From the NCBI RefSeq assembly GCF_003574965.1, contig NZ_CP032317.1:3162001-3226000 (forward strand): a stretch of DNA of 64,000 nucleotides, given 5' to 3'. Positions 42,106 to 51,083 of this stretch are shown here, piece by piece (positions within the stretch are counted from its first letter, which is position 1; the number at the start of each line of letters is the position of its first letter). The notes beneath the pieces are model-generated. The model did no database searches and was not told the origin of the DNA. It was given only the letters and a program-made list of their open reading frames with translations. The translations under genes and the position numbers were made by a program. This DNA comes from Hymenobacter oligotrophus. Lineage in GTDB: Bacteria; Bacteroidota; Bacteroidia; Cytophagales; Hymenobacteraceae.

Positions 42106-43941
42106 ATGAGCCTGTTATCTGCGTTGAGGAAGAAAAGCTACCTAGGGCTAGTGGGCCTGCTGCTGGCCGCCGGGCCCGCGCTGGGGCAGGAGGGGGGCGG
42201 CCCCATTGCCAGTGCCCGCGAGTACGCCCGCAAAGGCCAGTGGCTGAAAGCCGAAGCAATGTTCGAAGGCTTGCCCAAGGATGCGCAATTGGCCCCCAAC
42301 GTGCTGCCCGATTACCTGCGCGTGTTGGTAGAGCTGAAGAAGTACAAAGACGCCGAAAAGTTGGCCCGCCGCGCCATCAAAAAAAGCCCTGCCGAGCCAA
42401 CGCTGGGCGTGGCCCTAGGTAGCGTGTACGCCGCCGCCGGCGACAGTGCCGCTGCCAACAAGCAATACGGCCGGGTGGTAGCCAGCCTCAAGCCCGAGCA
42501 GGTGCTGCCGCTGGCGTCCGAGTTTCAGCAGCGGGGCTTGGTACGCTGGTCGGAGCAGGCCTATTTGCAGGGCCGGCAGCTGGCAAATAACCGCACCGAG
42601 TACGCCCAGCAGCTCATTGACCTATACAGCCGCCAGAGCCGCGTAGAGCCGCTGGTAGGCGAGGCGCTGAACTTGGTGGAGCAAGACGAAAAGCAGCTGC
42701 CCTTCGTGCGCAACATGCTCCAGAACCTAGGGCAAAACGAGCAGGCATTTGGCGCGCTCGAGAAGTCCCTCATCACGCGCACCCAAAGCAACCCCGAGCA
42801 AAGCGCCTGGCCCGAGCTGTTGCTGTGGCTTTACCAGCAGCGCCGCGACTTTAGCAATGCTTTGGTGCAGGCCCGTGCCCTCGATCGGCGCCAGCGTACC
42901 GAGGGCCGCCACGTGATGGATGTGGCCACCATTGCCCAGCGCAACAAGGATTACGACACGGCCATTGAAGGCTACGCGTACCTGGCCAAGGAGTACCGCG
43001 GCGGCCAATTTTACCAACCCGCCCGCCAAAAACTGATTCAGGCTCGCGAGGAGCAGGTGCGCAATACCTTCCCCGTCGACCAAGCCAAGCTGCGTGCGCT
43101 GGCAGCCGATTACCAACAGTTGCTTACCGAGCTGGGCCGCACCGCCCAAAGCGCCGACGTGCTACGCAACTTGGCCCTGCTGTACGCCTTTCAGCTCGAT
43201 GAAAAGAACAAGGGCATGCAGCTGCTGCAGGAAGTAATTGACCTGCCTCGTGCCGACCCGCAGCTCGTTGACGAAGCCAAAATTGCCCTAGGTGATATTT
43301 ACCTGCTGCGGGGCGAGCCGTGGGAAGCCACGCTGCTGTACTCGCAAGTGGAAAAGTCGCGCAAGGACCAACCGCTGGGCTACGAGGCCAAGTTGCGCAA
43401 CGCCCGCCTCAGCTACTTTGCCGGCGACTTTAAGCTGGCGCAAAGCCACCTCGATATCCTGAAGCTGGCCACCAGCCGCGAAATAGCCAACGACGCCATG
43501 CAGCTCAGCCTGCTCATCGGCGACAACACCGCCATGGACACGTCGGGCGTGGCCATGCGCGCCTACGCCGCTGCCGAGCTGCAGGTGTTCCAAAACAAAA
43601 TACCGCAGGCCATCAAAGCCCTCGACGATTTGCTGACCAAGTATCCCGGCCACGCCCTCACCGACGAGGCTTGGTACCTGAAGGCCCAGCTGCAGCGCCG
43701 CTCCGGCGACTACAACGGCGCCCTGGAAACCCTGCAGCGCATCGTGGGCAACCCCAAATACGATATTCTTTCCGACGACGCTTTGTTCCTGACGGCCGAG
43801 ATACAGGAGCAAAACCGCCAAGACCGCGTGCGGGCGCAGGAGCTTTACACCTCGTTGCTCACCAAGTACCCTGGCAGCATCTACGGCGCCGAGGCCCGCA
43901 AACGCGTGCGCCTTTTGCGCGGCAACGCGGTGCCGCAGTAA
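42106..43941 (+). CDS. Secreted TPR-repeat protein
   Basis: A 611-residue protein with a signal peptide (LLSALRKKSYLGLVGLLLAA, cleavage after ALG near residue 27) and TPR units along its whole length: GQWLKAEAMFEGLPKDA, KKYKDAEKLARRAIKKSP, ALGSVYAAAGDSAAANKQYG, DYDTAIEGYAYLAKEYRG, AKIALGDIYLLRGEPWEATL, ARLSYFAGDFKLAQSHLDIL and PQAIKALDDLLTKYPGHA, ending YTSLLTKYPGSIYGAEARKR, typical of outer-membrane assembly TPR proteins (YbgF/BamD-like C-terminus). It is presumably periplasmic. The ATG at 42106 gives the signal peptide; the open frame back to 42022 lacks one. Partners cannot be inferred from the neighbours. Confidence 0.82.
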   Translation: MSLLSALRKKSYLGLVGLLLAAGPALGQEGGGPIASAREYARKGQWLKAEAMFEGLPKDAQLAPNVLPDYLRVLVELKKYKDAEKLARRAIKKSPAEPTLGVALGSVYAAAGDSAAANKQYGRVVASLKPEQVLPLASEFQQRGLVRWSEQAYLQGRQLANNRTEYAQQLIDLYSRQSRVEPLVGEALNLVEQDEKQLPFVRNMLQNLGQNEQAFGALEKSLITRTQSNPEQSAWPELLLWLYQQRRDFSNALVQARALDRRQRTEGRHVMDVATIAQRNKDYDTAIEGYAYLAKEYRGGQFYQPARQKLIQAREEQVRNTFPVDQAKLRALAADYQQLLTELGRTAQSADVLRNLALLYAFQLDEKNKGMQLLQEVIDLPRADPQLVDEAKIALGDIYLLRGEPWEATLLYSQVEKSRKDQPLGYEAKLRNARLSYFAGDFKLAQSHLDILKLATSREIANDAMQLSLLIGDNTAMDTSGVAMRAYAAAELQVFQNKIPQAIKALDDLLTKYPGHALTDEAWYLKAQLQRRSGDYNGALETLQRIVGNPKYDILSDDALFLTAEIQEQNRQDRVRAQELYTSLLTKYPGSIYGAEARKRVRLLRGNAVPQ

Positions 43942-43964
43942 CGCGAACCCGCACTTACCTAGGG

Positions 43965-44078
43965 CTACCCGAAGAACACAAACATCAGCAACAGCGCCAC
44001 GATGAACGCTATGTACATCAGCCCATCGGTGAGGATGTACTGCTTGTAGCGTTGGTAAAAATCGCGGAGGGGCTGCAT
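43965..44078 (-). CDS. Small single-span membrane protein (37 residues)
   Basis: A short gene on the minus strand encoding 37 residues: a basic, aromatic head (MQPLRDFYQRYKQYILTDG) followed by one membrane span (MYIAFIVALLLMFVFFG) that runs to the stop. The head is positive, so it should stay in the cytoplasm, giving an N-in orientation. It is too short for usual gene finders. It lies convergent to the TPR gene and divergent from recJ, in an interval that would otherwise be oddly long. The pattern (cytoplasmic head plus span, normal start and stop) is that of real small membrane proteins, but no homologue was checked. Confidence 0.55.
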   Translation of the reverse strand: MQPLRDFYQRYKQYILTDGLMYIAFIVALLLMFVFFG

Positions 44079-44167
44079 GGCTGAAAAAGAGCAAAATGGT
44101 GCCCAAAATTACTCCTGCCGAGGTGGCGTTTCGCAAAATTGGGGCTGAAAGCGTGCCGTTTTCTTCT

Positions 44168-44175
44168 TACTTTTG
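44168..44175 (+). promoter_or_regulatory. -7 promoter box of recJ
   Basis: TACTTTTG is a full TAnnTTTG match, 20 bases before the recJ ATG. Confidence 0.55.
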
Positions 44176-44195
44176 AAGGTATTGCCCTCCCCACC

Positions 44196-45917
44196 ATGCT
44201 AAAACGTTGGATTCGTAAGCCTGCTCCCGACCGCGAGAAGGTCGAGCACCTGTCGGCAGCCCTGCGCGTAAACGAGTCCATCATTGCTTTGCTGTGTCAG
44301 CGGGGCATTTGCTCCTTCGACGAGGCCAAGGCGTACTTCCGCCCCACGCTCGAAGCGCTGCCCGACCCCATGCTCATGCGCGACATGGACTTGGCCGTGC
44401 AGCGTTTGGTGGAGGCGCTTTTTCAGGAAGAAAAAGTGCTGGTGTACGGCGACTACGACGTGGACGGCACCACCTCCGTGGCGCTGGTGTACTCGTACCT
44501 GCGCTCGTTGTTCGGCCCGGCCCGCATCGATTACTACATCCCCGACCGCTACATCGAGGGCTACGGCATCTCGAACATGGGCATTGATTGGGCGGCTGCT
44601 AACGGCTTCAAGCTGATTGTGGCACTCGACTGCGGCGTAAAAGCCGTGGACAAAATCAGTTACGCCCGCGACAAAGGCGTCGATTTTATCGTGTGCGACC
44701 ACCACTTGCCCGGCGACGAACTGCCGCCCGCCGTGGCCGTGCTCGACCCCAAACGTTCCGATTGCCCGTATCCGTACAAAGAGCTATCGGGGTGCGGCGT
44801 AGGTTTTAAGCTGATGCAGGCCCTGTGCCGCAGCCAAGGCTTCGACGAAGAGCCCCTGCACGAGCTGATGGACTTGCTGGCCGTGAGCATTGCGGCTGAT
44901 ATTGTGCCCATCACCGGCGAAAACCGCACGCTGATGTACCACGGCCTGCGCCGCCTCAACGACCCCAGCATCGAAACGCGGCCCGGCCTGTATGCCTTGC
45001 GCCAGCTGGCCGGCCTGCGCGAAGGCCCGCTTACGGTAAGCAGCCTGGTGTTTGGCTTTGCGCCGCGCATCAACGCCGCCGGGCGCCTAGGTGATGCCAA
45101 GCGCTCCGTGGCCATGCTGCTCTCCGAAACGGCCGAGCAGGCCCTGGCTACGGCCAGCGTAGTCGACCAAACCAATACCGAGCGCCGCGGCTTCGATACA
45201 CGCATTACCGAGGAAGCCCTGCAGATGATCGAAACCGATCTGGAGCTGCGCAATGCCCGCTCCACGGTGCTGTTCAAGCAGGACTGGCACAAGGGCGTAA
45301 TCGGCATTGTGGCTTCGCGCTGCCTCGATAAGTACTACCGCCCCACGGTTATCCTCACAGAGTCGAACGGCAAGGCCACAGGTTCGGCCCGCTCGGTGGC
45401 GGGGTTTGATGTGCACCAAGCCATTTTGGAGTGCTCCGATTTGCTCGAGCAGTTTGGCGGCCACATGTACGCGGCAGGCCTTACGCTACCGCTCGAGAAT
45501 GTGGCCGAGTTCCGCCGCCGTTTCGAGGCCGTGGTGGCCTCGCGCATCAAAGAAGAGCAGCTCATTCCGCCCGTTGAGATTGACTTGCCGCTGCGCCTGC
45601 GCGAGGTAACCTGGAACTTCTTCAACCTGCTGCGCCAGATGGAGCCCTTTGGCCCCGGCAACCCCAGCCCGGTATTTGAGGCCCAGCAGGTGTACGCCGT
45701 GCCCGGCACCGCGAAGGTGGTAGGCACCTCGCACCTCAAGCTGACCTTGATGCAGGAAGATTCAAACCAGATCGACGCCATCGGCTTCGGCTTGTCGGAT
45801 CATTACGGGCGCATCTCCAAAGGCCAGCCGTTCAATATCTGCTACACCGTGGATGTAAACGAATGGCGCGGTCAAAAATCGCTGCAGCTACGCCTCAAAG
45901 ACATAGGCTGGGAATAA
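44196..45917 (+). CDS. recJ: Single-stranded-DNA-specific exonuclease RecJ
   Basis: RecJ (573 residues) degrades single-stranded DNA 5'-3' in recombination and mismatch or base-excision repair. Seen: the DHH phosphoesterase motifs VYGDYDVDGTTSVALVYSYL (about residues 86-105), LDCGVKAVDKISYA, FIVCDHHLPGDELP (DHH, about 167) and VSIAADIVPITGENR, then the DHHA1 domain with HKGVIGIVASRCLDKY and ATGSARSVAGFDVHQAI and GGHMYAAGLTL. The OB domain at the C-terminus includes GPGNPSPVFEAQQVY. The ATG at 44196 directly follows the promoter box; an earlier frame start at 44139 lies before the box and is unlikely. Confidence 0.96.
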   Translation: MLKRWIRKPAPDREKVEHLSAALRVNESIIALLCQRGICSFDEAKAYFRPTLEALPDPMLMRDMDLAVQRLVEALFQEEKVLVYGDYDVDGTTSVALVYSYLRSLFGPARIDYYIPDRYIEGYGISNMGIDWAAANGFKLIVALDCGVKAVDKISYARDKGVDFIVCDHHLPGDELPPAVAVLDPKRSDCPYPYKELSGCGVGFKLMQALCRSQGFDEEPLHELMDLLAVSIAADIVPITGENRTLMYHGLRRLNDPSIETRPGLYALRQLAGLREGPLTVSSLVFGFAPRINAAGRLGDAKRSVAMLLSETAEQALATASVVDQTNTERRGFDTRITEEALQMIETDLELRNARSTVLFKQDWHKGVIGIVASRCLDKYYRPTVILTESNGKATGSARSVAGFDVHQAILECSDLLEQFGGHMYAAGLTLPLENVAEFRRRFEAVVASRIKEEQLIPPVEIDLPLRLREVTWNFFNLLRQMEPFGPGNPSPVFEAQQVYAVPGTAKVVGTSHLKLTLMQEDSNQIDAIGFGLSDHYGRISKGQPFNICYTVDVNEWRGQKSLQLRLKDIGWE

Positions 45918-46022
45918 AGCGCCTAGGGCGGCCGCGTCGTCGCATTTGGCTAACCATTACCTTAGTAGCCTAGGTTCTCAGCCGAACCTGGGCTATTCGC
46001 TTTTCTATCCTTTCCTAGGTTG

Positions 46023-47885
46023 ATGAAATCAATCCTGCTTAGCGCCGGCCTCGGCAGCTTACTGGCTTATGGCGCCCACGCGCAAACTCCTGCCACCGGC
46101 ACCTACCGCATTACCGTCGACACGCAGCCCGCTGCCAGCTCCGATCAGTTGCGCGTCATCATCCAGACGCCACCCGTGCGCGATGAGCGCGTAACGTACG
46201 TGATGCCGAGCGTGGTGCCCGGCTCGTACTCCAAAAAGGATTACGGCCGCTTTGTGCAAAGTTTGAAAGCATTCGACGAGCGGGGCAAGGCGCTGAAGGT
46301 GACGCGCGAAGGCCAGAACCTGTTTACCATCGACAAAGCCACCAAGCTCGCCCGCATCGAGTACCTCGTGGATGACACCTGGGATGCCAAGCAGGACGAC
46401 AGCTACATCTTTCAGCCGGGCGGTACCAACTTCGACGCCCGCTCGCCCTTCCGCAACTTCGTGCTGAACCACTACGGGCTGTACGGCTACCTCGAGGGCT
46501 ACAAAATGGTGCCTTACGAAGTAACCGTGAAGCACGCGCCCGAGCTCTACGCCAGCACCGCGCTGCCGGTGCAGCGCTCGGCCACGCAGGATGTATTTCG
46601 GGCCGATAGCTACGTAACCCTGGCCGATGGCCCCATCCTGTACAGCAAGCCCGATACCACCAGCTTTGTGGCCGGTGGGGCGCGCATTGGCGTGTCGGTA
46701 GTATCGGAGCTGGGCAAGGTAAAAGCGGCGCAAATCAGCCAAACCATGCGCCCGATGGCCGAAGCCCTAGGTCAGTTTTTTGGGAAGATGCCGGTACCCA
46801 ACTACCAGTTCCTGATGTACTTCCCCGATTACCAAACCTCACAGGTAATCAACCGCAGCACGGGCGGCTTCGGGGCCATGGAGCACTCGTACTCGTCGTT
46901 GTACTTTTTGCCCGAGCGCAACACCGAAGCCGAGCTGACGGAAATGGTGCGCGAGGTGGCTTCGCACGAGTTTTTGCACATGCTGGCCCCGCTGAACATC
47001 CACTCCCGCGAAATCGGCGAGTTCGATTTTCGCAACCCCAAAATGTCGCAGCACCTGTGGCTGTACGAGGGCGTGACGGAGTACTTCGCCCACTTGGTGC
47101 AAGTGCGGGCCGGACTCACTACCGAAGAGCAGTTCCGCGGCACCATGCAGGAGAAAATCCGCGACGCGGAGAAATACCCGGCTGGCGTGTCGTTTACGGA
47201 AATGAGCCGCCGCATTCTGGAGTCGCCCTACGACAAAATGTACGAAAACGTATACAAGAAGGGCGCGCTCATTGGTTTGCTGCTCGATATCCGCATTCAG
47301 GAGCTTACCAAAGGTCAGAAAACCCTCCGCGACGTGCTGCTGACCCTGCGCGACAAGTACGGCCCCACGCGCTCCTTCGAAGATGCGCAGCTAATACCGG
47401 AGGTAGTAGCCCTCACGCACCCCGATGTGCAGCAGTTCTTCGACCGCTACGTGGTGGGCACCGAAGCCCTGCCGCTAACCGAGTACCTCGACAAAATTGG
47501 CTGGCGCTACGCCGATAAAGCCCCGGCCCGCATCAAAGCATTTGGGCAGCTAGGGTTCCGCTACGACGAGGCCAAAAAGGAGTTTGCCGCTGCCGACGTA
47601 ACGGCCGAAACCAATGCTTTTGGCCTGCAGAACGGCGACGTGATTGTGGCCGTAAATGGCAAGCCCGTAACGCTCGACACGGCCGAGCAACTGCTGCGCC
47701 CCTTGGTAGAGCCCGCCACCGATACGCCCGTGCGCCTCACGCTGCGCCGCGGCGCAGCCACCAAGGAGGCCCAAGCCGCGCCGCGCGAGTTCGATGTAGA
47801 AATCCGGAACCACCTGGCCCCCAACCCTACGCCCACGCCGGCACAGCTGGCCCTGCGTCGGCAGCTGCTCAACAGCAAAAGCTAA
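46023..47885 (+). CDS. M61-family metallopeptidase with PDZ domain
   Basis: A 620-residue secreted or periplasmic peptidase of the M61 (glycyl aminopeptidase-like) family. It has a signal peptide (SILLSAGLGSLLAYGAHAQ, cleavage near residue 20), an N-terminal beta domain (YVMPSVVPGSYSKKDYGRF), a gluzincin catalytic domain with zinc motif ASHEFLHMLAPLNIHS (HExxH, about residues 314-318), and the downstream Glu in LWLYEGVTEYFAHLV. A PDZ domain lies near the C-terminus (FRYDEAKKEFAAAD, QNGDVIVAVNGKPVT). The ATG at 46023 is used. It stands as a single gene, ended by a strong bidirectional terminator. Confidence 0.92.
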   Translation: MKSILLSAGLGSLLAYGAHAQTPATGTYRITVDTQPAASSDQLRVIIQTPPVRDERVTYVMPSVVPGSYSKKDYGRFVQSLKAFDERGKALKVTREGQNLFTIDKATKLARIEYLVDDTWDAKQDDSYIFQPGGTNFDARSPFRNFVLNHYGLYGYLEGYKMVPYEVTVKHAPELYASTALPVQRSATQDVFRADSYVTLADGPILYSKPDTTSFVAGGARIGVSVVSELGKVKAAQISQTMRPMAEALGQFFGKMPVPNYQFLMYFPDYQTSQVINRSTGGFGAMEHSYSSLYFLPERNTEAELTEMVREVASHEFLHMLAPLNIHSREIGEFDFRNPKMSQHLWLYEGVTEYFAHLVQVRAGLTTEEQFRGTMQEKIRDAEKYPAGVSFTEMSRRILESPYDKMYENVYKKGALIGLLLDIRIQELTKGQKTLRDVLLTLRDKYGPTRSFEDAQLIPEVVALTHPDVQQFFDRYVVGTEALPLTEYLDKIGWRYADKAPARIKAFGQLGFRYDEAKKEFAAADVTAETNAFGLQNGDVIVAVNGKPVTLDTAEQLLRPLVEPATDTPVRLTLRRGAATKEAQAAPREFDVEIRNHLAPNPTPTPAQLALRRQLLNSKS

Positions 47886-47906
47886 CAAGCACCTAGGGCT
47901 TATCCG

Positions 47907-47950
47907 CAAACAAACGTGCCGGCGACTACTCTTGCCGGCACGTTTGTTTG
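47907..47950. terminator. Bidirectional terminator
   Basis: A perfect 17-bp stem (47907-47923 with 47934-47950; core ACGTGCCGGC) with a 10-base loop, ending in A-rich/T-rich flanks (CAAACAAACG and CGTTTGTTTG). It serves both the M61 gene and the leftward gene. Confidence 0.88.
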
Positions 47951-47956
47951 TAGCCG

Positions 47957-48496
47957 CTAGTTGTTGGCAGCAGTGGGTACGATGAAAGTCTCGGTACCCC
48001 AACGCACGTAGCCACTGCTCGAAAGCCAACCTTGCTTGGCAACCGTGGGCAACGATACGTAGGGCGTCCACTTGTAGCGCGTGACGCGCACGTAGGTAAG
48101 TTGGCCGTTGTGCCGGGTTTCCTCCAGCACGGGGTGTTTGCCCTGGTAGCCGTAGAACCGATCGAGCGTGGTGCCGTTGCGCCGAATACGGCGTACGTGC
48201 TTCCAGAGCAACACTTGTTTGGTTGTGCGACCCCCGCTAGACGCACTAGCCGTAGCCATCAAGCGTTCTGGCTGAGCGTAGCCCCGCGCTACTACCCGGC
48301 GCTTGCCAGCAGCTGGCGCTTTGGTTTTGAAGCCAATGGTGCGGCTTTGCAACTCTTGGCGCAGCGTATTGGCCGCGTGCACCACCGAGTCGCGCGCGGC
48401 GGTGGCTTTCCCTGGGTCTGTAACCACCTGGGCAGTGGCCCAGCCAGGCAATAGGCTAATAGCGGCAACAACACCAGCACGAGTAATCGTAAGCAT
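47957..48496 (-). CDS. Secreted hypothetical protein
   Basis: I do not recognise this 179-residue protein. It has a plausible signal peptide (TRAGVVAAISLLPGWATAQ, cleavage near residue 23). The mature part starts with a helical segment (ATAARDSVVHAANTLRQELQ), then a basic region (KAPAAGKRRVVARGYAQPER) and a Tyr/Trp-rich C-terminal region (DRFYGYQGKHPVLEETRHNG, VTRYKWTPYVSLPTV, SSGYVRWGTETFIV). It is divergent from lptB and shares a terminator with the M61 peptidase gene. It could be periplasmic or a minor envelope protein. Confidence 0.6.
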   Translation of the reverse strand: MLTITRAGVVAAISLLPGWATAQVVTDPGKATAARDSVVHAANTLRQELQSRTIGFKTKAPAAGKRRVVARGYAQPERLMATASASSGGRTTKQVLLWKHVRRIRRNGTTLDRFYGYQGKHPVLEETRHNGQLTYVRVTRYKWTPYVSLPTVAKQGWLSSSGYVRWGTETFIVPTAANN

Positions 48497-48586
48497 GCAA
48501 ATTGATTGTTAGGTGGACTAAATCCGGCTCAAAAACGTTGCCAAGCTCGACTATAGCGTTTGCGGTAGCATTGTGCGCCGCCCCCT

Positions 48587-48594
48587 TACCTTTG
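48587..48594 (+). promoter_or_regulatory. -7 promoter box of lptB
   Basis: TACCTTTG fits TAnnTTTG and is 8 bases before the lptB ATG at 48603, implying a very short leader. Confidence 0.5.
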
Positions 48595-48602
48595 CTGACA
48601 GC

Positions 48603-49334
48603 ATGATTCTGCGCGCCGAACACCTCGTCAAGAAATACAAGCAACGCACCGTTGTAAGTGATATGTCCCTGCACGTGGAGCAGGGCGAAATCGTAGGCTT
48701 GCTAGGGCCCAACGGGGCCGGCAAAACCACCTCGTTTTACATGACGGTGGGCATGGTGAAGCCCAACTCGGGCCGCATCTTCCTCGACGACGAAGACATC
48801 ACCGGCCTGCCCATTTACCAGCGCGCCCGCCGCGGCATCGGCTACTTGGCCCAAGAGGCCTCCGTTTTTCGCGACCTGACGGTGGAGGAAAACATCCTGT
48901 CGGTGCTGGAAATGACCAAGCTCAGCAAGCAGCAGCAACACGATAAGGTAGAAGAGCTGCTCAACGAGTTCAGCCTCACGCACGTGCGCAAAAACCTAGG
49001 GCGCGTGCTCTCGGGCGGCGAGCGGCGGCGCACCGAAATTGCGCGCGCCCTGGCCGTCGACCCCAAGTTTGTGCTGCTCGATGAACCCTTTGCCGGCGTC
49101 GACCCGATTGCGGTGGAGGAAATCCAAGGCATTGTGGCCAAGCTGAAGCACAAGAACATCGGCATCCTCATCACCGACCACAACGTGAACGAGACGCTGA
49201 GCATCGTCGATCGGGCTTATTTGCTGTTCGAAGGCAAGCTGCTGAAGGCCGGCACCGCCGAAGAACTGGCTGCCGACGAAATGGTGCGCCGCGTATACCT
49301 AGGCCGCCATTTTGAGCTGAAGCGCAAAATCTAA
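48603..49334 (+). CDS. lptB: LPS export ABC transporter ATPase LptB
   Basis: LptB (243 residues) powers lipopolysaccharide extraction by LptFG from the inner membrane. Seen: the N-terminal [20 protein letters not shown], Walker [17 protein letters not shown] (about residues 35-50), the Q-loop region [20 protein letters not shown], the signature [15 protein letters not shown] (about 138) and Walker [21 protein letters not shown], followed by [18 protein letters not shown], all specific to LptB rather than other ABC ATPases. The start at 48603 is used; the frame is open to 48573 but that would place the promoter box inside the gene. lptC is in the same window, lptFG are not. Confidence 0.95.
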   Translation: MILRAEHLVKKYKQRTVVSDMSLHVEQGEIVGLLGPNGAGKTTSFYMTVGMVKPNSGRIFLDDEDITGLPIYQRARRGIGYLAQEASVFRDLTVEENILSVLEMTKLSKQQQHDKVEELLNEFSLTHVRKNLGRVLSGGERRRTEIARALAVDPKFVLLDEPFAGVDPIAVEEIQGIVAKLKHKNIGILITDHNVNETLSIVDRAYLLFEGKLLKAGTAEELAADEMVRRVYLGRHFELKRKI

Positions 49335-49509
49335 ATCGCTGATTAATGCCGATTACCCTGATTTCGCTGATTTTCGAAGCCAGACGGCTTGTGGTGGTGG
49401 CGTATCGGGGTGTTTTGGGCGCTCGGCCAGCCGCCCTTGCGTAAATCAAGCCCTCGGAGCCAAATCTGCGTAATCTGCGTAATCAGCGAAATCACAAAAA
49501 TCAGCGATT
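49334..49509. repeat. Imperfect inverted repeat of AATCAGCG words
   Basis: AATCGCTGATT near 49334 and AATCAGCGATT near 49499 form the outer arms of an imperfect inverted repeat; GATTTCGCTGATTTT (left) pairs with AATCAGCGAAATC (right). It fills the gap between lptB and the GH3-like gene and touches the start region of the latter. It looks like an interspersed non-coding element. Confidence 0.65.
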
Positions 49510-49510
49510 G

Positions 49511-51022
49511 ATGATTGATACCCTGCTCACCTGGATGGTAAAGCCGCGCATGGTGCGCCTCGAGCGCATGCGCTCCGAGCCGCATGCTACCCAGCGCGAG
49601 GTGCTGCAGGATTTACTTCAGACCGCCCGCCACACCGATTGGGGCCGCATGTACGGCTACGCCGACGGGCTGAACGCCCGCGAGTTTGCCCAGCGCGTGC
49701 CCGTGAGTAGCTACGAGCAGCTGTACCCTTGGATTGAGCGCGTGCTGCACGGCGAGGACGACGTGCTGTGGCCCGGGCGCGTGCAGTGGTTTGCCAAAAG
49801 CAGCGGCACCACCAACGCCCGCAGCAAGTACATACCCGTTACGCCGCAGTCGCTCGAAGATTGCCACTACCGCGCCGGCCGCGACATGGTGGCCGTAGCC
49901 CAAACTTTGTATCCCGAAGCGGGAATCCTGCGCGGCAAAACCCTTTCCCTAGGTGGCACGCACGTGCCCAACCCCTTCCGGCCCGACGACCCCGCCTCGC
50001 GCGTGGGCGACGTGTCGGCGGTGATCATGCAAAACCTGCCGGCCTGGGCCGAGTCGCGCCGCACGCCGCCGCTCGAGCTGGCTTTGCTTGATGAGTGGGA
50101 GGAAAAGCTGGAGCGCATGGCCCAGCACGTGCTGCACGAAAATGTATCGTGCTTGGCCGGCGTGCCCACCTGGATGATCATGCTGCTGCGCCGCGTATCG
50201 GAGCTGGCTGGCGGCCGGCCCATTCCGGAAGTGTGGCCCAACCTACGCCTGTTTATGCACGGCGCCGTGGCTTTTGGGCCGTACCGCGAGCTGTTTCGGC
50301 AGCTGATACCGGAAGCCCAGATGCGGTACCTGGAAATCTACAATGCCTCCGAAGGCTACTTGGCGTTCCAGGACCAGCCCGACTCGCAGGACTTGCTGCT
50401 GCTGCTCGACCACGGCATTTACTACGAGTTCATTCCCATTGATGAGCTCGGGAAGGAGCACCCGCGCACGCTTACGCTCGAAGAGGTAGAGGTAGGACCC
50501 AGCTACGCCCTCGTCATCAGCACCAACGCGGGGCTGTGGCGCTACCAAATCGGCGATACGGTGCGCTTTACTTCTGTGGCGCCGTACCGCATCCGCATTT
50601 CGGGCCGCACCAAGCACTTTCTCAACGCTTTTGGCGAAGAAGTGGTAGTAGAAAACGCCGATGCCGCCATTGCTGCCGCCGCTGCTACCACCGGCGCGTT
50701 GGTGAAAGAGTACACGGCCGCGCCTATTTACTTCAGCACCGGCGAAGGCTCGCGCGGCGGGCACCAGTGGCTCATCGAGTTTTCGCAACCGCCCGCCAGC
50801 GAGGCACAGTTTGCGCAAGTACTCGACGAAACCCTGCGCCAACTCAACTCCGATTACGACGCCAAGCGCCACCGCGACATAGCCCTGCAGCCGCCCGTAC
50901 TTACGGTGGCCGCGCCGGGCACGTTTGAGCAGTGGCTGGCGCGCCGCGGCAAGCTGGGCGGGCAGCACAAAGTACCCCGCCTCAGCAACAACCGCGAGCT
51001 GCTGGAAGAACTGCTGAGCTAG
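49511..51022 (+). CDS. GH3-family acyl-adenylate/amido synthetase-like protein
   Basis: A 503-residue enzyme of the GH3 family, named after plant auxin-conjugating enzymes, which adenylate a carboxylic acid and join it to an amine. Bacterial members are of unknown substrate. Seen: the phosphate-binding motif FAKSSGTTNARSKYIPVT (about residues 97-114), AGVPTWMIMLLRRV, MRYLEIYNASEGYLAFQDQ (about 277) and the C-terminal ISGRTKHFLNAFGEEVVVEN, the adenylate-forming loop. It starts at ATG 49511 right at the end of an inverted repeat. No neighbour identifies the substrate. Confidence 0.88.
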   Translation: MIDTLLTWMVKPRMVRLERMRSEPHATQREVLQDLLQTARHTDWGRMYGYADGLNAREFAQRVPVSSYEQLYPWIERVLHGEDDVLWPGRVQWFAKSSGTTNARSKYIPVTPQSLEDCHYRAGRDMVAVAQTLYPEAGILRGKTLSLGGTHVPNPFRPDDPASRVGDVSAVIMQNLPAWAESRRTPPLELALLDEWEEKLERMAQHVLHENVSCLAGVPTWMIMLLRRVSELAGGRPIPEVWPNLRLFMHGAVAFGPYRELFRQLIPEAQMRYLEIYNASEGYLAFQDQPDSQDLLLLLDHGIYYEFIPIDELGKEHPRTLTLEEVEVGPSYALVISTNAGLWRYQIGDTVRFTSVAPYRIRISGRTKHFLNAFGEEVVVENADAAIAAAAATTGALVKEYTAAPIYFSTGEGSRGGHQWLIEFSQPPASEAQFAQVLDETLRQLNSDYDAKRHRDIALQPPVLTVAAPGTFEQWLARRGKLGGQHKVPRLSNNRELLEELLS

Positions 51023-51083
51023 CCACCTTACCCTAGGTGGGCCGGCAGTTGCAGCGGGTTGGCAGGGCTGCTACCTTGGCCCG

